A DNA stretch of 64,000 bases from an uncultured Erythrobacter sp. (GCF_947492365.1 NZ_CANLMB010000001.1:1664874-1728873), one strand, 5' to 3'; positions 9,604 to 18,319 are shown, counted from the stretch's first letter. Notes: a model not told the origin generated them from the letters alone. A program made the numbers and translations.

Positions 9604-10956
9604 ATGGCGGTTTCTGATCACGTAGATCTCAATCAGTTCATGGAAGGCGTGAAAAAGCGCAATCCGGGACAACCCGAATTCGTGCAGGCCGTGCACGAAG
9701 TTGCGATGGATATTTACGACTTCATCGAAGACAAGGAAGAATATCACGAAGCGCAGATTCTGCGCCGGATTGCAGAGCCTGACCGTGTGATTTCGTTCCG
9801 CGTCTGCTGGGAAGATGACAATCACAATATCCGCGTGCAGCGCGGCTGGCGCGTCCAGAACAACAATGCGATCGGCCCGTATAAAGGTGGCATCCGTTTC
9901 CACCCCAGTGTGACTGAAAGCGTTCTGAAGTTCCTCGCTTTCGAGCAGACCTTCAAGAACTCGCTCACCGGCCTGCCCATGGGCGGCGGCAAAGGCGGCG
10001 CAAACTTCAATCCGCGCGGCAAGTCTGACGCCGAAGTGATGCGTTTCTGCCAAAGCTTCATGACCGAACTCTATCGCCATATCGGCCCCGACACCGACGT
10101 TCCCGCCGGTGACATCGGCGTTGGCGGGCGCGAGATCGGCTATATGTTCGGCCAGTACAAGCGCATCACCAATCGCTGGGAAGGCGTGCTGACCGGCAAG
10201 GGTCAGGAATATGGCGGCTCGCAAATGCGGCCCGAAGCGACCGGCTATGGCGCGGTTTATTTCCTTCAGAACATGCTCAAGCATAAAGGGCAGGACGTCG
10301 AAGGGCACACCGCAGTCATCTCCGGATCGGGCAATGTTGCGACCCATGCTGCGGAAAAGATCACCCAGCTGGGCGGCAAGGTTCTGACCCTGTCAGACTC
10401 GGGCGGCTTCATCCACGATCCCGACGGGATGACTCTGGAGAAGATCGACTGGGTCAAGCACCTGAAGACGGTCAAGCGCGGCCGGATCAGCGAATATGCC
10501 GACGAGTTTAAAGGCGCGACTTTCCACGAAGGTCGCCCATGGAATGTCGCGGCTGACCTTGCGCTGCCTTGCGCAACGCAGAACGAGCTGAACGAGGACG
10601 AAGCCAAGGCGCTGGTCGCCAATGGCTGTAAGGGCGTGTCCGAAGGCGCGAATATGCCGACAACGCTGGAAGGCGTTAAAGTCTTCCACGACGCCAAGAT
10701 CCTCTACGGCCCCGGCAAGGCGGCCAATGCGGGCGGCGTTGCTGTCTCGGGTCTGGAAATGAGCCAGAACTCCGAACGGATCAGCTGGAATCACGAGCGT
10801 CTGGGCGAAATGCTCACCGATCTGATGCAGGGCATTCACGACAAATGCACCGAATATGGCGATCAGGGCGATGGCTATGTCGACTATGTGAAGGGCGCGA
10901 ATATCGCGGGCTTCAAAAAGGTCGCAGACGCGATGCTGGCATTTGGTGTCGTCTGA
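9604..10956 (+). CDS. gdhA: NADP-specific glutamate dehydrogenase
   Basis: 450 residues, the length of hexameric bacterial NADP-GDH. It reductively aminates 2-oxoglutarate to glutamate in the cytoplasm, assimilating ammonia. Catalytic and substrate motifs are visible: PMGGGKGGANFNPRGKSD (active-site lysine region), GPDTDVPAGDIGVGGREIGY and the coenzyme-binding SGSGNVATHAAEK. The ATG at 9604 is preceded by AGGGGGG. A strong hairpin terminator follows, so this is a single-gene transcript. Confidence 0.97.
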   Translation: MAVSDHVDLNQFMEGVKKRNPGQPEFVQAVHEVAMDIYDFIEDKEEYHEAQILRRIAEPDRVISFRVCWEDDNHNIRVQRGWRVQNNNAIGPYKGGIRFHPSVTESVLKFLAFEQTFKNSLTGLPMGGGKGGANFNPRGKSDAEVMRFCQSFMTELYRHIGPDTDVPAGDIGVGGREIGYMFGQYKRITNRWEGVLTGKGQEYGGSQMRPEATGYGAVYFLQNMLKHKGQDVEGHTAVISGSGNVATHAAEKITQLGGKVLTLSDSGGFIHDPDGMTLEKIDWVKHLKTVKRGRISEYADEFKGATFHEGRPWNVAADLALPCATQNELNEDEAKALVANGCKGVSEGANMPTTLEGVKVFHDAKILYGPGKAANAGGVAVSGLEMSQNSERISWNHERLGEMLTDLMQGIHDKCTEYGDQGDGYVDYVKGANIAGFKKVADAMLAFGVV

Positions 10957-10977
10957 GCCCAGCCTTCAATTGATACG

Positions 10978-11008
10978 AAAAAGGGCGCCCTCACCGGCGC
11001 CCTTTTTT
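10978..11008 (+). terminator. Rho-independent terminator of gdhA
   Basis: A perfect 7-bp GC stem (GGGCGCC at 10983-10989, GGCGCCC at 10996-11002) with a 6-base loop, flanked by A5 before and T6 after. The flanking A and T tracts mean it could also work on the opposite strand. Confidence 0.93.
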
Positions 11009-11012
11009 GTCT

Positions 11013-11112
11013 CGTCATTGCGAGCCGCAGGCGAGGCAATCCATCGACCAATCGCATCCACGCTCACCGGCGGGCCATGGATTGCCGCGAGGCTTCGTCT
11101 CTCACAATGACG
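11013..11112. repeat. REP-like palindromic element
   Basis: An imperfect inverted repeat of about 100 bases. The left arm begins CGTCATTGCGAG and continues to GGCAATCCAT. The right arm has ATGGATTGCC and ends CAATGACG. Elements with these arms (CGTCATTGCGAG...CAATGACG) are common intergenic repeats in alphaproteobacterial genomes. It lies between the gdhA terminator and the convergent TPR gene, a typical place for such an element. It may fold in the RNA of either neighbour. Confidence 0.75.
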
Positions 11113-11119
11113 GTTAAAT

Positions 11120-12097
11120 CTACAGTCCCAGTTGCCCTGCCTGACGGCGCAGTTCCTCCGCCTCGTCCGGATTGGCGGCGATGGCTTTCTCCAGCGCCTC
11201 GCGCGCTTTGGCAGGCTCGCCCAGATTCATCCGGCTGCGCATCAGCATCACCCAGCCGTCGAGATCATCGGGTTCATTCTCAAGCCGCGCTTCGAGGCCC
11301 TCGACCATGCCCGCGATCATCGTCTGCTGCTCACCGGGAGTCATGCGGCTGGCTTCGGTGATCTGCTGCGCGGTCGGTCCGCGCACGGTGGCCGAGGCTG
11401 CTTCGCCTGCAACTTCGCCGGAGCCGGGCAGTAGCACTTCGGGTGCGCGCGCTTGCAGCACGGTCGCGAGCCGGTTGTCGATATCGATATTGTTGATTGC
11501 GCCAACCTGTTGGATCGTGCGCACCAGATCGCTTTCCCACGGCGCGCCCGGCGGGGTATCGGATAGCAATGCGAGCCACGATGAAATCGCGCCTTCGTGA
11601 TCGTCTTCCAGATCCTGCTTCACCGCCATGAAATATCGTGCGCGCGGATCAGCGGGATCAAGCTCAATCGCCCGTTCAAACGCCTCCAAAGCTTCGGGCG
11701 GAAGCGGATCGCGCTCGCTCGCATAGACCCGCGCTTCACCAAGCGCCGACCACAGCACCGCTTCGCCGCCGTCAATCGCAACCGCGCGTTCGTAAGCCTC
11801 TGCCGCATCGCCAAACTCGCCGCGCTCATAATGGGCAAAGGCCAGTTCGCTCCACGGGGCCGCGTCGCCGTCTGAGGCTTCGGCCGCATCGCGCAGCTCC
11901 TCCAGCGAAGGCAGATCGTCGCCGCTTTGAGCAAGCTCCGGCTCGCTCTCCCCGCTGCCATAGACATTGTAGCCGACTGACCCCGCGGCAAGAACAGCCG
12001 CCGCCCCCAGCAAGATCCAGCCCGCTTTGGACCCCGAAGAACCCTCGCCGGAACGACCATCGGTGCTGCCATTCGAATTAATTGCATCTGATTTCAT
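11120..12097 (-). CDS. CcmI-like TPR protein (cytochrome c biogenesis-related)
   Basis: About 325 residues from the ATG at 12097 (MKSDAINSN); a longer in-frame start at 12133 is less likely. A hydrophilic cytoplasmic start and one transmembrane helix (about residues 24-45, GWILLGAAAVLAAGSVGYN) precede a periplasmic domain of tetratricopeptide repeats, with units such as AFAHYERGEFGDAAEAYERA and a final LGEPAKAREALEKAIAANPDEA. This is the layout of the C-terminal part of CcmI/CycH, which presents apocytochrome c for heme attachment. No other ccm gene is nearby. It stands divergently next to a region encoding three multiheme c-type cytochromes, so a role in their assembly is plausible but inferred. 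Confidence 0.72.
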   Translation of the reverse strand: MKSDAINSNGSTDGRSGEGSSGSKAGWILLGAAAVLAAGSVGYNVYGSGESEPELAQSGDDLPSLEELRDAAEASDGDAAPWSELAFAHYERGEFGDAAEAYERAVAIDGGEAVLWSALGEARVYASERDPLPPEALEAFERAIELDPADPRARYFMAVKQDLEDDHEGAISSWLALLSDTPPGAPWESDLVRTIQQVGAINNIDIDNRLATVLQARAPEVLLPGSGEVAGEAASATVRGPTAQQITEASRMTPGEQQTMIAGMVEGLEARLENEPDDLDGWVMLMRSRMNLGEPAKAREALEKAIAANPDEAEELRRQAGQLGL

Positions 12098-12181
12098 GCA
12101 AATTTCACTAGCAAGCGGTGCAGAAAGGGGCAATTCACTCTGGCATTAACAATCACTTTCCTTATGGTGGTGGCTGTGTGA

Positions 12182-12207
12182 AATCTATCCAAAGGGGGGG
12201 ATAGATT
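12182..12207 (+). promoter_or_regulatory. Hairpin enclosing ribosome site and TTG start
   Basis: A perfect 9-bp inverted repeat, AATCTATCC (12182-12190) and GGATAGATT (12199-12207), with an 8-base loop AAAGGGGG. The loop carries the ribosome-binding purines. The last two bases of the 3' arm are the first two bases of the TTG start codon at 12206. It may be an RNA structure limiting translation or a DNA operator overlapping the start. Confidence 0.6.
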
Positions 12208-14731
12208 GTCTGACTTGTATGAAGTCGCCATAATTGGCTCCGGCCCAGCCGGAATGAGCGCCGCTGGCCAAGCTGCCAAGCGCGGCATGAGCCACGTCCT
12301 CCTTGAAAAAACCGATCACCTTTCGGACACGATCTTCAAATACCAAAAGGGCAAGCATGTCATGGCGACGCCCTCTGACCTGCAATTGCGCGCGGGCGGG
12401 TATGAGGAAGACGGCTCTGCCGGAATGCTGTTTGCCGAGGGCAAGCGTGAAAAGATCCTGCGCATCTGGAACCTGCATTGCGGGGTCGAGGATGACAGCA
12501 TCCCCGCTTTCGAAGGCGAAGACGCAACTGAAAGCTGGGGCGTCAATGTAAAGTTCAACGCCGAAGTGACCGAGGTCGAAGGCGACAAGGGCGACTTTAC
12601 GATCAAGACCAAAGCGGGCGACACGGTCCGCGCGAAGACGATCATCCTCGCCATCGGCACGCAGGGCAACCCGAACAAACTGCGCTGTCCGGGTGCGGAT
12701 CACCCGATGATCACCTCGCAGCTCGACGATCCGGAAGATCACATCGACAAGAATGTCGTCGTGGTCGGCACCGGCGATGCGGGTATCGAGAATGCGCTCG
12801 GCCTCGCCACCGATCCGGCGCTGGGCAACACCGTCACCATCCTCAATCGCGGCGACAACTTTGCCAAGGCAAAGACCAAGAACGCCACCGATCTGACCAA
12901 TGCGGACGAGGAAAAGCACCTTAGAATCGCCTATCGCACCTCGCCCACCGAAGTGCGCGACGGCGAGATGGTGGTCGAGACCGCGACGGGTGAAGAGATC
13001 ATCCCATGCGAGATGATCATTGCCCGCATCGGCTCCCAGCCGCCGCGCAAATTTATCGAGAGCATGGGGATCGAGTTCACCAGCGAAGATCGCAGCGCCT
13101 TCCCGGTCCTCTCGCCGATCTTCGAGACGACCAAGCAGGGCATCTTCGTCATCGGCGCGCTCGCTGGTTATCCGCTGATCAAGCATTGCATGAATCAGGG
13201 CTTTGACGTGATCGAAGCGATTGCGACTGGCGACGCGGTGAAACCGGCTGACGAACCGCTGCTGGAGGCGGTCTTTGACGGCCTGCCGGGCAATGAAAGC
13301 GTCGATCACTGGCTCGACGTCTACTCGCAAAACGTCGCGATTTTCGAAGGGCTGTCGGTCTTGCAGATGCGCGAGTTGATGCTCGACAGCACCTGCCGCG
13401 CCTTCGGTCCGGGTGAGGCGATCTTCCGCCGTAATGATCCGGGTTCTTCGCTGTTCGCCATCGCGCAAGGCAGCGTCGCGGTGGAGGTTAATCCCAACGA
13501 TCCCTCGATCACCGTGCCCATCGGGCAAGGCTCGATCTTTGGCGAAGTTGGTCTGATTTCGGGCCGCCGCCGCGGCGCAACCATTCGCGCTGCCGAAGAC
13601 ACTGTCGTGGTCGAATTGTCGCGCAAGGCGGCGCTCAAACTGATCGGCTCCTCACCGCAGGCAGACGCAGCGGTGAAGCGCATTTCGATCGAGCGCCAGA
13701 TCCTGCAGATGTTCGGTTCGGGCCTGACCCCTGCCGACATCGCGCCGCTGATCGAAAGCGCTGAGATCGTCGAGGTCAAAGCTGGCGAAACCGTGATTGA
13801 GGAAGGGGCGGACGACAAGGATCTCTTCATCGTGCGGATCGGTTCGATGACGGTGGAGAAGGATATCGACGGAAAGCCGGTCTTCCTCTCGCTGATCCCC
13901 GCAGGCAACTTCTTCGGCGAGATGGCGGTGATCGACGGTTCCAAGCGGACATCCTCCGTCAAGGCCTCGATCAAATCCGAGGTTATCCGCTTGCCGGGCG
14001 AAGGCTTCCTCGACCTGCTCGAGAAGAAGCCGCAATTGCGCCAGCGCGCTCTCGAAGTGATGGCCGAAAGGCGTGCATCGAACGAAGAGATCGAAAGCCA
14101 GCGCAACAAGTCAGACGACACGCTCGACAATTTCTCCGGCACGGCGGCATTCCTGTTCGAACAGGGCATGGGCGAAGCGACCGACGCGCTGCTGATCGAC
14201 GAGCGGCTGTGCGTCGGCTGCGACAATTGCGAGAAGGCCTGCGCCGACTCGCATGACGGGCTTTCGCGGCTGGATCGTGAGGCAGGCAAGAGCTTTGCCT
14301 ACCTCCACGTGCCCATCAGCTGCCGCCACTGCGAACACCCGCATTGCATGGCCGATTGCCCACCCAACGCGATCCAACGCGGCGCGGATGGCGAGGTTTC
14401 GATCAACGCGGAAACCTGCATCGGCTGCGGCAATTGCAAGAGCTTCTGCCCTTACGGCGTCATCTCGATGGAGCCGGTCCCGCCTGAAAAGCCCAGCCTG
14501 CTCAAATGGTTGATGTTCGGCAGCGGTCCCGGACCCGGCGAAGCGCCCTATTCCTGGCGCAAGAAACACGCCGATCCCGACGTCGCCAAGAAAGCGGTCA
14601 AATGCGACATGTGCGCTGGTATCGAAGGCGGTCCGTCCTGCGTTCGCGCCTGCCCGACCGGCGCGGCCATCCGCGTCTCGCCTGACAAGTTCCTGACCTT
14701 CAAGAAACTCACAGAGGACGTCGAGAACTGA
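12206..14731 (+). CDS. FAD/NAD(P) reductase fused to two cNMP-binding domains and a four-cluster ferredoxin
   Basis: 841 residues, cytoplasmic, no signal peptide. Residues 1 to about 330 are a thioredoxin-reductase-like flavoprotein: FAD loop AIIGSGPAGMSAAG, NAD(P) loop VVVGTGDAGIENA, but no CxxC redox pair. About residues 370-630 hold two cyclic-nucleotide-binding folds. The second has FGEMAVIDGSKRTSSVKA with the phosphate-cassette Arg; the first has FGEVGLISGRRRGATIRA. From about 664 comes a DmsB/NrfC-type ferredoxin with four cysteine motifs (CVGCDNCEKAC, CRHCEHPHCMADC, CIGCGNCKSFC, CDMC then CVRAC), enough for four [4Fe-4S] clusters. The start is TTG at 12206 with a GGGGGGG ribosome site. 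Its stop overlaps the next ATG by one base. The likely role is transferring electrons between NAD(P)H and the membrane cytochrome encoded next, under control of cAMP or cGMP. The direction of flow is unknown. Confidence 0.92.
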   Translation: MSDLYEVAIIGSGPAGMSAAGQAAKRGMSHVLLEKTDHLSDTIFKYQKGKHVMATPSDLQLRAGGYEEDGSAGMLFAEGKREKILRIWNLHCGVEDDSIPAFEGEDATESWGVNVKFNAEVTEVEGDKGDFTIKTKAGDTVRAKTIILAIGTQGNPNKLRCPGADHPMITSQLDDPEDHIDKNVVVVGTGDAGIENALGLATDPALGNTVTILNRGDNFAKAKTKNATDLTNADEEKHLRIAYRTSPTEVRDGEMVVETATGEEIIPCEMIIARIGSQPPRKFIESMGIEFTSEDRSAFPVLSPIFETTKQGIFVIGALAGYPLIKHCMNQGFDVIEAIATGDAVKPADEPLLEAVFDGLPGNESVDHWLDVYSQNVAIFEGLSVLQMRELMLDSTCRAFGPGEAIFRRNDPGSSLFAIAQGSVAVEVNPNDPSITVPIGQGSIFGEVGLISGRRRGATIRAAEDTVVVELSRKAALKLIGSSPQADAAVKRISIERQILQMFGSGLTPADIAPLIESAEIVEVKAGETVIEEGADDKDLFIVRIGSMTVEKDIDGKPVFLSLIPAGNFFGEMAVIDGSKRTSSVKASIKSEVIRLPGEGFLDLLEKKPQLRQRALEVMAERRASNEEIESQRNKSDDTLDNFSGTAAFLFEQGMGEATDALLIDERLCVGCDNCEKACADSHDGLSRLDREAGKSFAYLHVPISCRHCEHPHCMADCPPNAIQRGADGEVSINAETCIGCGNCKSFCPYGVISMEPVPPEKPSLLKWLMFGSGPGPGEAPYSWRKKHADPDVAKKAVKCDMCAGIEGGPSCVRACPTGAAIRVSPDKFLTFKKLTEDVEN

Positions 14732-15597
14732 TGGCGAGCGTCCCCAACAACCGCTTTACGCAAGACGAAGCGCGGCGCGATGCCGACCATGTGAGCTTCC
14801 TCAAATATCGGCGTTATCGCTGGCTTTGGATCGCTGTGATCCTGAGTATCATCACTGCGCTCGGTTATGCCTTTATCGATCAAGACCCGCGTCCCAATGG
14901 GGGCAGCTGGTATGGTTATACGCTCGGCACAATCGGGCTTGGCCTGATTGTCTGGCTTTCCCTGTTGGGTGTGCGCAAGCGCCGGATTTCGGAGGGGCAA
15001 TGGAGCCTCAAGGCGTGGACCTCCGCGCATGTCTATCTCGGCCTTGCGCTGATTGTTGTGGGGACTTTGCACACCGGCTTCCACTCGATCACATGGAACG
15101 TGCATTGGCTCGCCTATTTCCTGATGCTGCTGGTGATCTTCAGCGGTGCCTACGGTCTCTATGTCTATGCCAAATTGCCCACGACGCTTTCAGCAGGTCG
15201 GCGTGAGATGACGCGCGGCGATATGCTTGAGGAGCTCAGCACAACCGACCGCCAGCTCGACGCCGCCGCGCAGCCGCTGGACCGCGAGCAGGCCGATCTG
15301 GTGATCGCGGCTTTGGGTCAGGACATCTTCTCTGGCGGCGCGTTTGGCCGGCTGACGGGCGCCTATCCGGGTTGCAAAACCGCGCGCGCGCTTTCGGGTT
15401 TTGACGAGAACGGCAGCGACACTGAACAGAGGGTCCACCGGCTCTTGAGCCAGCGCGCGGACCAGCTTGGCCTGATCCGGCGCAATTTGCGCACCAAGGC
15501 CTTGCTAGAGGTCTGGCTTTTCATCCACATCCCGGCGACCATCGCATTGCTCGCCGCGCTATTGGTGCACGTGCTCAGCGTGTTCTATTATTGGTGA
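14731..15597 (+). CDS. Membrane di-heme cytochrome b-like protein
   Basis: 288 residues with five hydrophobic helices at about 31-50, 60-80, 96-117, 122-146 and 259-288. Two helices each carry an HX13H pair (His100/His114 and His266/His280), the spacing used to bind two b hemes across a membrane. His118 and His125 are further candidates. A hydrophilic loop of about 110 residues lies between helices four and five. I do not recognise a named family. Its ATG overlaps the upstream stop (TGATG), so it is surely translated with the FeS-flavoprotein. It probably carries electrons between that protein and the periplasmic cytochrome encoded next, and may also react with quinone. Confidence 0.85.
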   Translation: MASVPNNRFTQDEARRDADHVSFLKYRRYRWLWIAVILSIITALGYAFIDQDPRPNGGSWYGYTLGTIGLGLIVWLSLLGVRKRRISEGQWSLKAWTSAHVYLGLALIVVGTLHTGFHSITWNVHWLAYFLMLLVIFSGAYGLYVYAKLPTTLSAGRREMTRGDMLEELSTTDRQLDAAAQPLDREQADLVIAALGQDIFSGGAFGRLTGAYPGCKTARALSGFDENGSDTEQRVHRLLSQRADQLGLIRRNLRTKALLEVWLFIHIPATIALLAALLVHVLSVFYYW

Positions 15598-15607
15598 GGG
15601 GGGCGAT

Positions 15608-17446
15608 ATGGCATTCCTGATCCGCACCATCGCCACGGCAAAGTCCGGCCGCAAGATCTCGCGCGACCGCACGGTCGAGAACGACCAGTTGATCGTGGGC
15701 CGCGCGCCCGAGAGCGACATCCACCTTCCCGACCTTGCGGTTGATCTGAGACATGTCGGCATCACGATCGCCAGCGGCGGCTTGGTCAATGTCGAGGCGC
15801 TCGGCACACTAGACTTCGGCCTCGACGGCAAGATGGTCGATAGCGGCGTCATCGACCCTGCTGCCGGCGGAGAGATCGCTGTCGGTGCGGCCCGGCTCGC
15901 GGTGTCGAGCGGCGATGATGACGGCAAGGTCCAGATCGTCATCAAACAGGTCGACAAGGGCGCCGCCGCCGTCGATCCCGTGCAGGGCTTTGCCCTTGCC
16001 AGCGCCCTGCCGAGCAAGCGCGGCATGGCCTGGGTCTTTGCCGCGCTGATCCTCGTGCTGCTGCTCAGCGTGCCGGTCATCACCCACTTGCTACGCTCTC
16101 CGGTTGAGAACGATCCGGAGAACCTCGCGCAGGGCCAAGTCGTGCTCGACAGTGCGTGGAGTGCGGGCGAACTCAGCATGGCGCATCACGAGCTGGAGGA
16201 GAATTGCGAGGCGTGCCACGTCACGCCCTTCGTCTCGGTGCAGGATGAGACCTGCCTGACCTGTCACGAAGAGCTGGGCGACCACGCCGAAATGCCGCGC
16301 CTTGCAGAGGGGATGGCTCCGCTCAGCCGGGGTGACGCGATCCAGTGGTCGATTGGCGAGACTCTCGGCAAGGAAGGCCCGCTCGGCTGCGTCTCGTGCC
16401 ACTCCGAACATGAAGGCCCCGTCGTCCTCGAAGCGGCAAGCGAGCAATTTTGCGCTGACTGCCACGACGCGCTCGACACCCGCCTCTCCAACCCCAATTT
16501 CGGCAATGCGTCCGACTTTGGCGAGAAGCACCCGCAATTCCGCCCGCAATTCTACACCGCGCATTTCGCCGACGAACCCGCGCGCGTCTCGCTCGACGAC
16601 AATCCGCAAGAGATGAGCGGGCTGATCTTCCCGCACGACATCCACGTCGATGAACAAGGCGGCGTGGCGCGGATGGCGATCAGCCTCGGCCAATATGGCG
16701 CTCCGCTCGAATGCAGCGACTGCCACAGCGAATGGAAGAGCGAAGACCTCATAATCCAGGTCGCCGAAACTGGCGGCAGGCCGTCGCAATATGGCGACTT
16801 TGCACCGGTCAATATGGAGGCCTCTTGTGAGGCGTGCCACAGCCTCGTTTCGGGCCGCGCAGGTGACGGCTTCACGTCGCTGCGCCACGGCGATGTCGAT
16901 GACCTGATGGAAGACCTCGCCAGCCTCGATCGCGGGCCTCGCCGTCCGGTTGTCTCGCCGCGCGGACGTCCAGGGCAGTTTGCACCGGGCGGACGTTACA
17001 ACGCGAATTTCGGCCGTCCGATGAGCGCCTATATCGCCATCAACCGCGCGCTTGAGCCAACCGGTGTCTGCGGCGAGTGCCACATTCCGACCAGCACCGA
17101 TGGACGCCGCGATCTGACGCCGGTGAACCTGCCCCACCGCTTCCTGATGCAAGGCTATTTCGATCACGCCGCGCATGGTGACGATGTCGCGGTCTGCACC
17201 GATTGCCATACTGCCGAAACCTCGGGCGAAGCGACCGACTTGCTGATCCCCGACCTTGCCAGCTGCCGCGATTGCCACCTTGGCGAAAGCGCGGTGAAGA
17301 CGGAAGAGATCACCCCGTCCAGCTGCGCCATGTGCCACGGCTATCACACGCCAACCACGCCTTGGCGGCCCGAGGATCATCCCAATCTCCCCGGAAATGG
17401 CGGTAACGATAGTGTCGCAGCGATCCTGAGTAGTCTAAGACGCTAA
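15608..17446 (+). CDS. FHA domain - TM - decaheme cytochrome c
   Basis: 612 residues. Residues 1 to about 112 look like a forkhead-associated domain (LIVGRAPESDIHLPDLAVDLRHVGITI), the phosphothreonine-binding fold. One transmembrane helix follows at about 139-160, then a periplasmic region with ten CXXCH heme-binding motifs, the first at 200-204 (CEACH), then CLTCH, CVSCH, CADCH, CSDCH, CEACH, CGECH, CTDCH, CRDCH and CAMCH. The FHA part would face the cytoplasm and the hemes the periplasm. Scattered His residues could supply second axial ligands. It sits 10 bases after the cytochrome b gene. It is the expected periplasmic electron carrier of the operon. The joining of a signalling fold to a multiheme chain is unusual. 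Confidence 0.9.
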   Translation: MAFLIRTIATAKSGRKISRDRTVENDQLIVGRAPESDIHLPDLAVDLRHVGITIASGGLVNVEALGTLDFGLDGKMVDSGVIDPAAGGEIAVGAARLAVSSGDDDGKVQIVIKQVDKGAAAVDPVQGFALASALPSKRGMAWVFAALILVLLLSVPVITHLLRSPVENDPENLAQGQVVLDSAWSAGELSMAHHELEENCEACHVTPFVSVQDETCLTCHEELGDHAEMPRLAEGMAPLSRGDAIQWSIGETLGKEGPLGCVSCHSEHEGPVVLEAASEQFCADCHDALDTRLSNPNFGNASDFGEKHPQFRPQFYTAHFADEPARVSLDDNPQEMSGLIFPHDIHVDEQGGVARMAISLGQYGAPLECSDCHSEWKSEDLIIQVAETGGRPSQYGDFAPVNMEASCEACHSLVSGRAGDGFTSLRHGDVDDLMEDLASLDRGPRRPVVSPRGRPGQFAPGGRYNANFGRPMSAYIAINRALEPTGVCGECHIPTSTDGRRDLTPVNLPHRFLMQGYFDHAAHGDDVAVCTDCHTAETSGEATDLLIPDLASCRDCHLGESAVKTEEITPSSCAMCHGYHTPTTPWRPEDHPNLPGNGGNDSVAAILSSLRR

Positions 17447-17449
17447 CCT

Positions 17450-18319
17450 ATGGAGAGGGCCGCAAGCAGCGTGTTGATCGCGCAAATCACCGATACCCAT
17501 GTCGGCTTTGAGCCGGAAGCGGGCGAGAACGAGTTCAACTTCGTGCGCTTTCGCAATGTCCTTGGCCATCTGCTGAGCCAGCCTGTGCAGCCGGACCTGC
17601 TGATCCTTTCCGGCGACCTGACCGATGGCGGACAGGCGGAATGTTACCGGCGCATCCGCGATCTGGTCGCCGACTGCCCCTTCCCCGTCCACGTCATCCC
17701 CGGCAATCACGACAGCCGAGAGGAGATGCTCAAGGCGTTTCCCGAATGCCCTGTCACCGATGGCTTTGCGCAGTTCGCGCTCGACTTTGACGGGCTGCGG
17801 GTGCTGTGCCTCGATTCCTTCGAGCCGGGCCGCCACGGCGGCGCCTTTTGCGAGACCCGCGCCGCTTGGCTGACGCGCGAGTTGGAAGCGCATCCGGACA
17901 CGCCCACGGTGCTGTTCATGCACCACCCGCCTGCGGTTGCAGGGATCGAGTGGATGGACCCGCGCCCGAACGAGGCGTGGTTCCAGCGCTTCCGCGATAC
18001 CATACGCGGCCACAAGCAGATCGTCTCGATCCAGGCGGGGCACTTGCACCGCCCGATGCACTCGATGGTCGAAGGCATTCCGGTCAGCGTGACGCCCGCC
18101 GTTGCACCCGCGGTCGCGCTCGACCTGCGCCCGATGGACACCGAAGTTGCGGATAAGCGCCCGATCGTCGCCGCCGAGCCGCCATTCTACAGCCTGCATC
18201 TGTGGAGAGACGGCTCGCTCGTCTCGCACTTCCAGCCGGTCGGTCATTGGCAGACGCTTGCGCGGTATGAGGATCACCTCAAGCCGATGATGCAGAACCT
18301 CTTCGCCGAGCGGAGCTGA
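17450..18319 (+). CDS. CpdA-like cyclic nucleotide phosphodiesterase
   Basis: 289-residue calcineurin-like metallophosphoesterase of the class III cNMP phosphodiesterase group. All five metal motifs are visible: DTHVG (Asp15, His17), GDLTD (Asp56), GNHD (86-88), HHPP (about 158) and GHLH (His198, His200). CpdA hydrolyses 3',5'-cAMP in the cytoplasm. Other members of the fold cleave different phosphodiesters, so cAMP is the likely but not proven substrate. It begins 3 bases after the multiheme gene, so it belongs to the same operon as the double cNMP-binding oxidoreductase. This suggests local feedback on the cyclic nucleotide that the oxidoreductase senses. Confidence 0.88.
   Translation: MERAASSVLIAQITDTHVGFEPEAGENEFNFVRFRNVLGHLLSQPVQPDLLILSGDLTDGGQAECYRRIRDLVADCPFPVHVIPGNHDSREEMLKAFPECPVTDGFAQFALDFDGLRVLCLDSFEPGRHGGAFCETRAAWLTRELEAHPDTPTVLFMHHPPAVAGIEWMDPRPNEAWFQRFRDTIRGHKQIVSIQAGHLHRPMHSMVEGIPVSVTPAVAPAVALDLRPMDTEVADKRPIVAAEPPFYSLHLWRDGSLVSHFQPVGHWQTLARYEDHLKPMMQNLFAERS

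Noticed and set aside
12098..12205. Search for CRP or FNR sites upstream of the redox operon
   Set aside because: TGTGTGAAAT near 12175 is only half a CRP site and has no matching second half.
12185..13528. Minus-strand open frame of 447 codons opposite the cNMP oxidoreductase
   Set aside because: Shadow of the plus-strand gene, which has FAD, cNMP and FeS motifs.
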